6,966 nt of DNA from assembly GCA_023435855.1 (NCBI GenBank), contig JAEZLG010000150.1:1-6966 (forward strand), in the 5' to 3' direction. The notes beneath the pieces were generated by a model that made no database searches, had not been told where the DNA came from, and saw only the letters and a list, made by a program, of their open reading frames with translations. The translations under genes were made by a program, and so were the position numbers. This document shows positions 1-6,966 of the stretch, one piece after another; positions within the stretch are counted from its first letter, which is position 1, and every line of letters starts with the position of its first letter. Origin of the DNA: Bacillota bacterium (GTDB taxonomy: Bacteria > Bacillota > Clostridia > Christensenellales > CAG-138).

Positions 1-527
1 TGTTAAGCCGTATGGGCATCACGGAAGACGTACGCTTTGTTAGGGGTGGGGGAGAATATTTCCATCCGGGCCAAAAAGCGGTCATAGAGGTAAACAGCTC
101 AGCTATAGGCGAGCTTGGCACCATACACCCCAAAGTACAAAAAAGCTTCAATATTCCGCAGGCGGTTTACGCGGCAGAGATCGATATGGACGAGCTTCTT
201 AAACACCGAAACACGAAAAAGACGTATTTGCCCATCCCTCGGTTTCCGTCCGTGGAGCGCGATATCGCCGTTGTAACCGATGAAAGCGTGTCTTCGTCGG
301 ATGCCGTACATTCCATTTTAAAGGCGGATGCGGGCGTGATTGTTTCAGATGCGCAGCTGTTTGATGTTTATCGCGGCAGAGGTGTGCCGGACGGTAAAAA
401 GAGCATGGCGTTCTCGTTCAGCCTTCGCGCTTCTGACAGAACTTTAACCGATGCCGAAATACACTTTGCGATGGATCGTATACTCGCTTCACTTGAAAAA
501 GAACTGGATGCGCAGTTGAGAAGTTAA
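1..527 (+). CDS. pheT: Phenylalanine--tRNA ligase beta subunit, C-terminal part (5' truncated)
   Basis: The reading frame is open from the left edge (first full codon at 3) to TAA at 525-527, giving 174 residues, the C-terminal fifth or so of a protein usually near 800 residues. PheT pairs with PheS in the cytosolic (alpha-beta)2 enzyme that charges tRNA-Phe. Seen here: the end of the synthetase-like core, with FHPG, an IGELGTIHP stretch and VYAAEIDM, all typical of PheT. From about nt 225 comes the anticodon-binding FDX-ACB domain, with RFPSVERDIAVV, LFDVYRG, KKSMAFSFSLR and RTLTDAEI, ending in the usual LR. The ATG at 12 is internal and not the true start. A pheS gene is expected upstream, outside the window. 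No frameshift or damage is visible. The gene is separated from the next operon by a terminator, so the two are probably independent units. Confidence 0.97.
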   Translation, partial: LSRMGITEDVRFVRGGGEYFHPGQKAVIEVNSSAIGELGTIHPKVQKSFNIPQAVYAAEIDMDELLKHRNTKKTYLPIPRFPSVERDIAVVTDESVSSSDAVHSILKADAGVIVSDAQLFDVYRGRGVPDGKKSMAFSFSLRASDRTLTDAEIHFAMDRILASLEKELDAQLRS

Positions 528-549
528 CGAGGTATATCGAATAATTCGC

Positions 550-571
550 GCTCTATATGGGCGTATAGGGC
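550..571 (+). other. Short stem-loop just after pheT
   Basis: GCTCTATA (550-557) can pair with TATAGGGC (564-571) around a six-base loop, giving an 8-bp stem with one G-U pair. It lies 22 bases after the pheT stop and is followed by a T-rich but interrupted stretch (taaggtttctgtttta). It may be a weak first terminator or a 3'-end stabilising hairpin. The stem is AT-rich and there is no clean U-tract, so the role is uncertain. Confidence 0.3.
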
Positions 572-606
572 TAAGGTTTCTGTTTTAGGGCTGCATAGAA
601 ATTTCC

Positions 607-626
607 CTCACAGTGTTTACTGTGAG
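607..626 (+). other. Perfect 8-bp stem-loop upstream of the terminator
   Basis: CTCACAGT (607-614), loop GTTT, ACTGTGAG (619-626). The stem is perfect, but the downstream base run is A-rich (631-636), so on the plus strand it lacks the U-tract of an intrinsic terminator. It shares the core CACAGTGT with the larger hairpin at 646-679. It may be a degenerate duplicate of that hairpin or a processing/stability element. Confidence 0.45.
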
Positions 627-645
627 ACTGAAAAAATAGCATGGC

Positions 646-679
646 AAAATAACACAGTGTGGTTACACTGTGTTATTTT
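646..679. terminator. Bidirectional rho-independent terminator after pheT
   Basis: A perfect 15-bp inverted repeat (646-660 with 665-679) has a GGTT loop. The 5' arm begins AAAAT and the 3' arm ends ATTTT, so a U-tract can be read on either strand. It should end transcripts from pheT, which finishes 118 bases upstream, and insulate them from the signalling operon whose promoter begins at 698. The stem core is only moderately GC-rich, but its length compensates. Confidence 0.85.
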
Positions 680-697
680 ATTAACGTTTGACATAAT

Positions 698-727
698 TTG
701 ACAGAAAACTCGAAACTCATGTATAAT
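698..727 (+). promoter_or_regulatory. Consensus sigma-A promoter of the phosphorelay operon
   Basis: TTGACA (698-703) and TATAAT (722-727) both match consensus exactly and are separated by 18 bases. Transcription should start near 734, leaving a leader of about 60 bases before the start codon at 793. A second TTTGACA copy lies exactly 10 bases upstream (687-693) and has no properly spaced -10 box, so it may be a regulator site or chance. The sequence shows a strong basal promoter with no obvious need for an activator. Confidence 0.85.
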
Positions 728-766
728 CATAAATAAATTAAAAGCACAAATATTTTTTATCATCGG

Positions 767-786
767 CAGCATACATGCTGAGAGGA
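767..786 (+). promoter_or_regulatory. Leader hairpin and ribosome binding site of the HD-GYP gene
   Basis: AGAGGA (781-786) is a good Shine-Dalgarno match six bases before ATG 793 and decides that start over the in-frame ATG at 775. Directly before it CAGCA (767-771) can pair with TGCTG (776-780) around TACA. This small hairpin contains the ATG at 775, making that upstream start less likely. Whether the hairpin affects translation cannot be told. Confidence 0.6.
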
Positions 787-792
787 TTCCAA

Positions 793-1854
793 ATGGAAAG
801 AATTCTGATTGCCGACGATATCGCTGTCAACCGTAAGATTCTCGAAGAGATTTTACAGGATACGTATTGCTGTATCATGGCAGAAAACGGTAAGCAAGCT
901 ATTGAGCGCGCGCTTGAGTACGCGGGGTCGCTCTCGCTTATTTTGCTCGACATCATGATGCCGGAATATGATGGCTATGAGGTATTGCGTATCCTCAAAA
1001 GGAACATGCTCACCAAGGACATACCGGTTGTGCTCATAACCTCGCTTGATAGCGAGCGCGATGAAAGCCGAGGCCTTAGCGAAGGCGCGATTGACTATAT
1101 AACAAAGCCCTTCAACGCACAGATTGTAAAATGCCGCGTCAACAACCATGTTGAGCTCAAGCGGCATCAGGACATGCTGCAGGAGCTTATTGATAAGCGC
1201 ACGCGGAAGATTGTCGAAATACGGGAATCCCTTCTTGATGCAGTCAGTTCCATTATTGAATACAGAAGCCTTGAATCCAGTAAACATGTAAAACGCATTA
1301 AGCTCTACTGCGAAGCGCATTTGAACTGCCTTCTTAAGAAGAACCTCTTTTCTGAACAGCTTGACAGGAAAAACGCAGAGCTCATCGCCCGCGCCTCCAC
1401 CTTGCATGACATCGGCAAAGTGGGTGTGCCCGACAGCATTCTCATGAAGCCCGGCCCGCTTGCGAGCGAGGAATTTGAGCTCATGAAGAAACACGCTGTC
1501 ATGGGCGGTGATTTTATTAACTCGATTCGTGACTCGGCGGACGATGATTATGTTTATTACGCCTATCAGATTTGTCGTCACCATCATGAGTGGTGGAATG
1601 GCGGCGGGTATCCCGACAAGCTAAGCGGCGAGGACATACCGCTGAGCGCACGTATCGTAGCACTGGCGGACGTTTACGACGCGCTCGTGAGCAAACGCGT
1701 TTATAAACCCGCATATTCCCACGAAACCGCTGTTGCATTCATCCGTGCCGGTAAAGGTACACAGTTTGACCCACTGCTCGTCGATACGTTTGAAGGTGAA
1801 GTGTCTGAACTGTTTCGCTCGATTGCTATGCTACATAACGACTGTCCTCAGTAG
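793..1854 (+). CDS. Response regulator with HD-GYP output domain (predicted c-di-GMP phosphodiesterase, RpfG-like architecture)
   Basis: The protein has 353 residues and two domains. The N-terminal receiver (about 1-120) has acidic D8-D9, phosphoacceptor D53 in LLDIMMP, T83 and K105 in TKPF, so all switch residues are present. A helical linker (about 120-150) leads to an HD-GYP domain with H165, the HDIGK motif (H205, D206, K209), H234, HHE (264-266), GYP (272-274), D293 in ADVYDAL, and GTQFDP near the end. HD-GYP domains hydrolyse cyclic di-GMP to pGpG and/or GMP using a metal centre, and all expected ligands appear intact. The segment before H165 reads EYRSLESSKH instead of the common RDxxTxxH, which looks like subgroup variation. 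There is no DNA-binding domain. It is the first gene of the operon, with the HPt gene 31 bases later; phosphorylation at D53 through that HPt would control the phosphodiesterase. The start is chosen by the Shine-Dalgarno at 781-786. Function is inferred from family knowledge; activity could also be toward other cyclic dinucleotides. Confidence 0.93.
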   Translation: MERILIADDIAVNRKILEEILQDTYCCIMAENGKQAIERALEYAGSLSLILLDIMMPEYDGYEVLRILKRNMLTKDIPVVLITSLDSERDESRGLSEGAIDYITKPFNAQIVKCRVNNHVELKRHQDMLQELIDKRTRKIVEIRESLLDAVSSIIEYRSLESSKHVKRIKLYCEAHLNCLLKKNLFSEQLDRKNAELIARASTLHDIGKVGVPDSILMKPGPLASEEFELMKKHAVMGGDFINSIRDSADDDYVYYAYQICRHHHEWWNGGGYPDKLSGEDIPLSARIVALADVYDALVSKRVYKPAYSHETAVAFIRAGKGTQFDPLLVDTFEGEVSELFRSIAMLHNDCPQ

Positions 1855-1885
1855 GCCTTAATATGCATGCGGAAAGGGAAAAGTG

Positions 1886-2239
1886 ATGGTTATTCAGGTA
1901 GATGAGCCTGTACGCGTAAAGCCGAATCAAACTGGCCGCGCTGCTGCGATATTGCGTTTAAACGGGAACGAAGCGCTTTACAACGAACTTCTCGAAATGT
2001 TTTTTAAAGATGATGCGGTGGAGTGCCTGCGCGGTTACCTGGCGAGCGGTGATGTGAAAAGTGCGCTTTTAACAGCTCATGGCATGAAGGGCTCTGCCGC
2101 GAACCTCGGTTTAGAAACGCTGTCAGATCTCGCGGGAAATGTGGAGCGGTCGCTTCGGGATAACGATGTTGCGGCTGCTCAGGAGGCGTTTTCCAAGCTT
2201 CAAAGGGAGTTTGACACAATCAGCTTCTTTCAAGAATAA
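1886..2239 (+). CDS. Stand-alone histidine phosphotransfer (HPt) protein
   Basis: This is a small protein of 117 residues with one HPt domain covering roughly residues 15-110. The key motif is AHGMKGSAANLG, with H65 as the phosphorylated residue and K68/G69 at the usual positions after it. The preceding helix (YNELLEMFFKDD) and the following one (LSDLAGNVERSL) match the HPt four-helix bundle. HPt proteins have no enzymatic activity; they carry phosphate between receivers. Lying between a hybrid kinase with two receivers and a response regulator, it is the expected shuttle from kinase receiver to the HD-GYP receiver. ATG 1886 is preceded by GGAAAGGG (1871-1878) at good spacing; a GTG directly before it (1883) is an equally placed alternative that adds one residue. 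The stop is 18 bases before the kinase start, so co-translation in one operon is likely. Confidence 0.92.
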   Translation: MVIQVDEPVRVKPNQTGRAAAILRLNGNEALYNELLEMFFKDDAVECLRGYLASGDVKSALLTAHGMKGSAANLGLETLSDLAGNVERSLRDNDVAAAQEAFSKLQREFDTISFFQE

Positions 2240-2257
2240 AGAAGGGGGATCGGTGCC

Positions 2258-2584
2258 ATGCTGCAAAAGGAGCAGTTGAAAATACCAAACGAGAAAAAGC
2301 GCAGAGATGGTGATCCCCCAAAGGGTACAAGCCCCGTTAAATATGCGCTCTGGATTTCCGGTTCCTATTTTTTCGTAAGCTTTTTTTGGATTCTGTTTTC
2401 TAGCAAACTGGCCGGCCTTATCGCGTCCGATGCTGCAACTTTAGCGAGCATTGAGACATTGAAAGGCTGGTTTTTTGTTACCGCCACAGCTGCGCTGCTG
2501 TTTTGGCATATCAAAAGGCATTTTACCAAAGCTAGCCTCCCACAGCAGGAGCTGAGCCAAATGGTGAGCATTCGCACGGCGTAA
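2258..2584 (+). pseudogene. N-terminal membrane segment of the sensor kinase, ended by an in-frame TAA
   Basis: A 108-residue reading frame starts at ATG 2258 after AAGGGGGA (2242-2249). A basic, hydrophilic N-terminus (about 1-27) precedes a membrane segment (about 29-47, with ALWISGSYFFVSFFWILFSS), a short external loop (about 48-68) and a second membrane segment (about 70-85, with KGWFFVTATAALLFW), followed by basic HIKRHF. The pattern WILFS...ETLKGWFFV is familiar as the amino-terminal anchor of PAS-type sensor kinases and GGDEF proteins. The frame ends at TAA 2582-2584 inside what should be a cytosolic coiled coil. The downstream kinase is in exactly the same frame with no other stop between. 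I therefore read this as the detached front end of one gene spanning 2258-5473, not as an independent gene. It could still be made as a small membrane protein, because its ribosome binding site is intact. Confidence 0.75.
2582..2584 (+). other. In-frame stop codon splitting the sensor kinase gene
   Basis: TAA interrupts one continuous frame: upstream codons read SIRTA, downstream codons read LENTAANLIVIMQQKDELL. Both flanks fit a signalling coiled coil linking the second membrane segment to the GAF domain. A single C-to-T change from CAA (Gln) would explain it and Gln would suit the helix. The next usable starts are TTG 2606 and ATG 2618, and neither has a visible Shine-Dalgarno. This favours a recent nonsense mutation or a base-call error; programmed readthrough is possible but has no supporting signal here. 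Confidence 0.85.
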
Positions 2585-2617
2585 CTCGAAAACACGGCTG
2601 CCAATTTGATTGTTATT

Positions 2618-5473
<2,856 letters not shown>

Positions 5474-5481
5474 ACCATATA

Positions 5482-5509
5482 ACAAAAGCCGCTGAAAAGC
5501 GGCTTTTGT
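5482..5509. terminator. Bidirectional terminator between convergent kinase and hydrolase genes
   Basis: A perfect 12-bp stem (5482-5493 with 5498-5509) closes a GAAA tetraloop. The GC-rich core AGCCGCT/AGCGGCT is flanked by AAAA and TTTT, so it works as an intrinsic terminator in both directions. It starts 9 bases after the kinase stop and sits 17 bases beyond the stop of the minus-strand hydrolase, serving both genes. Confidence 0.93.
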
Positions 5510-5525
5510 AATGTGCAGTTGTAAG

Positions 5526-6248
5526 CTATACTGCCTGCGCGTTCACATACCCTGAGCCGTTGTCGATGGTGCGTGCAAAGTCTGAAAACGCCTGTGCAAT
5601 CAAATCATAGCCTTCGTTTGTTGGGTGCAGCCCGTCGATGCATACATAGTTGCGAAACGGGATCTTATCGAGAAAATATGAGCGTACGTCCACGAGCAGC
5701 GCCCCGGTTTTTTGTGCAATCTTTGCGATGGTATCGGAATACATTTCGTGGAAACGGTAAATCATGTGCACATCCCCAAGAAATTTCATGATATTTTTGG
5801 GGTTGTTGCCCGCATGCTCAAGGAAGGCAAGATAACGTTCTGCGTCAATAGGAGGAAGCGTCATTAAAACCGGCTTCACGCCGAGACGCTGCACATCCTC
5901 AACCATGCTTATATACGTGCTTTGAAAGGTTGCAAGGTCGGTGAGAGGCTTATGCTCGGCTTCCGGATAAATCGATACTTCATTCCATTTAAAATTGCAG
6001 TCGTTACCGCCGAACTCGATGAGCGCAAAATCGCAGTTAAGACCCTCATCGATATCTTTTTTTAAAATACCGGCACCGCGGTCAATCGTGATGCCAAATC
6101 GTGCCCGGTTTTCTGCCTCCACATTGAAAAGCTGTTTGAACTGCTTTAAATACTCCTCCATCACGGCATGGTAACGATATCCGAAATCGAGTATTGTACC
6201 CTTCATCACCGAATCTCCATAGATTTTTACGCGCACAGCCTGTTCCAT
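5526..6248 (-). CDS. SGNH/GDSL-family hydrolase (probable cytosolic esterase, substrate unknown)
   Basis: The protein has 240 residues. Seen: block I YGDSVMKG with nucleophile S13, block III FGGND with N82, and block V DGLHPTNEGY with D205 and H208, giving a complete Ser-Asp-His triad plus the oxyanion Asn; the block II Gly is probably G52. SGNH enzymes cleave acyl esters of lipids, sugars or small molecules. No signal peptide or membrane segment is present, so the enzyme should be intracellular. The start ATG at 6248-6246 is chosen because AGGAGGTG lies five bases upstream (6254-6261). A longer in-frame start at 6344 would lie within the promoter and would add 32 residues that do not belong to the domain. 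The gene converges on the kinase operon and diverges from the DUF1836 gene; nothing in the context points to a substrate. An arylesterase, acyl-CoA thioesterase or carbohydrate deacetylase are all possible. Confidence 0.9.
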   Translation of the reverse strand: MEQAVRVKIYGDSVMKGTILDFGYRYHAVMEEYLKQFKQLFNVEAENRARFGITIDRGAGILKKDIDEGLNCDFALIEFGGNDCNFKWNEVSIYPEAEHKPLTDLATFQSTYISMVEDVQRLGVKPVLMTLPPIDAERYLAFLEHAGNNPKNIMKFLGDVHMIYRFHEMYSDTIAKIAQKTGALLVDVRSYFLDKIPFRNYVCIDGLHPTNEGYDLIAQAFSDFARTIDNGSGYVNAQAV

Positions 6249-6253
6249 AACCG

Positions 6254-6261
6254 CACCTCCT
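6254..6261 (-). promoter_or_regulatory. Strong ribosome binding site of the SGNH hydrolase
   Basis: Read on the minus strand this is AGGAGGTG, a near-perfect anti-Shine-Dalgarno match, followed by five bases and the ATG at 6248. It fixes the start of the hydrolase against the longer in-frame alternatives at 6290 and 6344, which have no such site. Confidence 0.9.
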
Positions 6262-6329
6262 GCTTCATAGTATGCCCATATTTCGTTCATATATCCGCAA
6301 CATTTAGTATTAAAAACTAGAATAAATAG

Positions 6330-6358
6330 ATTATAAAGCGGCAATACTAATATGTCAA
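6330..6358 (-). promoter_or_regulatory. Perfect-consensus sigma-A promoter of the SGNH hydrolase
   Basis: On the minus strand TTGACA (6358-6353) and TATAAT (6335-6330) are both exact consensus and separated by the optimal 17 bases. The transcript should begin near 6323, leaving a leader of about 75 bases. An 8-bp inverted repeat, TTAGTATT (6304-6311) and AATACTAA (6343-6350), flanks the -10 box, with one arm in the spacer and the other just after the start point, where an operator could sit. Confidence 0.88.
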
Positions 6359-6365
6359 TACGTGT

Positions 6366-6395
6366 TTGACGGTTTTACATACGTTATGATAAAAT
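6366..6395 (+). promoter_or_regulatory. Sigma-A promoter of the DUF1836 gene
   Basis: TTGACG (6366-6371) and TAAAAT (6390-6395), one mismatch each to consensus, have an 18-base spacer. The start point should be near 6402, giving a leader of about 20 bases. The -35 box stands only seven bases from the -35 box of the divergent hydrolase promoter; the two boxes form an imperfect palindrome, TGTCAA-N7-TTGACG. Polymerases at the two promoters would probably compete. Confidence 0.75.
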
Positions 6396-6422
6396 ATGCA
6401 AAACGGGAAAGAGGTGTTCAAT

Positions 6423-6966
6423 ATGAAATTAGAAGCGGGTTTAGTAAAAGCATTTCGCTGCCCGCGATGGGCGGAGCTTCCTGCACTTTCCCTCTATATG
6501 GATCAGGTGCTGATTGTTTTAGAGGATGGGCTCAGCCTCTTTTCCGAAAAGATGGAGATTGCAACCACCTCCACCATGATCAACAATTACGTAAAACTAA
6601 AGCTCTTGACGCCGCCCGTCAACAAAAAGTACTCTAAGGAGCATATTGCGAAGCTAATGATGATATGCGTGCTCAAGCGCGAGTTTTCTATGTCGGAAGT
6701 CGCAGGTCTTATTGAGCTCATCACCGAAAACCGCGGTATCGATGAAGCTTACGACCTTTTCTGTGATAAACTTGAGCATTCCCTCAAACGAGCATTTGCA
6801 TTTGAAGATGGAGAAAAGCATACGGCCGATACGGAGCTAAACGATAATACTTCGCGTGATTTGAGCGATCCTTCTAAGTTAGCGCTGGATGCAGCCTTAA
6901 GCGCTTTTACGGATAAGCTTGTGGTGCAAGGCATTTTGGATGCTGCGCAAAAGCGTTACGCTGAGC
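6423..6966 (+). CDS. DUF1836 domain-containing protein (3' truncated)
   Basis: The frame starts at ATG 6423 after GAGGTG (6411-6416, six-base spacing) and stays open to the right edge, giving 181 visible residues. The N-terminal part matches what I know of DUF1836: residues about 15-30 read RWAELPALSLYMDQVL, then TTSTMINNYVKLKLLTPPVNKKYSKEHIAKLMMICVLKREFSMSEV (about 48-95, given here as one stretch in outline: MINNYVK, then KKYSKEH, then a hydrophobic helix). The arrangement resembles a MerR-like winged helix: a helix ending in NNYVK, a PP turn and a KKYS..H..KL helix, so a DNA-binding role is plausible but not established. The rest is acidic and less conserved. Function of the family is unknown. 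It is divergently transcribed from the SGNH hydrolase and could conceivably regulate it. The C-terminus is outside the window. Confidence 0.82.
   Translation, partial: MKLEAGLVKAFRCPRWAELPALSLYMDQVLIVLEDGLSLFSEKMEIATTSTMINNYVKLKLLTPPVNKKYSKEHIAKLMMICVLKREFSMSEVAGLIELITENRGIDEAYDLFCDKLEHSLKRAFAFEDGEKHTADTELNDNTSRDLSDPSKLALDAALSAFTDKLVVQGILDAAQKRYAE

Noticed and set aside
734..792. Possible c-di-GMP riboswitch in the leader of the HD-GYP operon
   Set aside because: The leader is only about 60 bases, AT-rich, and lacks the conserved GEMM core and two-helix layout. Only a 5-bp hairpin is visible.
853..1587. Minus-strand open frame of 244 codons
   Set aside because: It lies wholly inside the receiver/HD-GYP gene, its translation shows no recognisable domain, and the plus strand carries all conserved motifs. 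It is a shadow frame.
5573..5791. Plus-strand open frame of 72 codons opposite the hydrolase C-terminus
   Set aside because: It is antisense to the conserved DGLHP block of the hydrolase, begins after the terminator with no promoter of its own, and has no recognisable protein features.
6362..6637. Plus-strand open frame of 91 codons overlapping the start of the DUF1836 gene
   Set aside because: It begins inside the promoter, before the expected transcription start, and is in a different frame from the conserved DUF1836 protein, which has a proper ribosome binding site.

Overview
The window looks like a chromosomal segment of a Gram-positive, low-to-mid-GC bacterium, most likely a member of the Clostridia. 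The reasons are strong AGGAGG-type ribosome binding sites, near-consensus sigma-A promoters, a gene of the DUF1836 family (known mainly from Firmicutes), and signalling proteins of clostridial style. This taxonomic call is inferred from gene content and signals, not from a search.

Layout. Positions 1-527 hold the 3' end of pheT (phenylalanyl-tRNA synthetase beta subunit). A 265-base gap follows with two or three stem-loops, one of them a strong bidirectional terminator (646-679), and then a consensus promoter (698-727). From 793 to 5473 a plus-strand operon encodes a multi-step phosphorelay: a receiver/HD-GYP response regulator (predicted c-di-GMP phosphodiesterase), a stand-alone HPt protein, and a large hybrid sensor kinase (two membrane segments, GAF, two PAS, HisKA, HATPase, two receivers). 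The operon ends at a bidirectional hairpin (5482-5509), shared with a convergent minus-strand SGNH/GDSL hydrolase gene (5526-6248). That gene is divergently transcribed from a DUF1836 gene that runs off the right edge. Two good promoters stand back to back in the 174-base gap between them.

How it fits together. The kinase would sense a signal, autophosphorylate on His and pass phosphate to its own receivers. The HPt protein would carry it to the receiver of the HD-GYP protein, so the output would be a change in c-di-GMP turnover rather than direct transcription control. No encoded regulator here has a DNA-binding domain.

The most notable point is that the kinase reading frame is interrupted by one in-frame TAA (2582-2584). 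It separates the membrane anchor from the cytosolic domains, and the downstream part has no visible ribosome binding site. This could be a recent nonsense mutation, a sequence error, or a real split. I see no CRISPR array, tRNA, rRNA, insertion sequence or phage gene. Apart from the kinase interruption, the window is ordinary housekeeping and signalling DNA, and I do not claim a new system.
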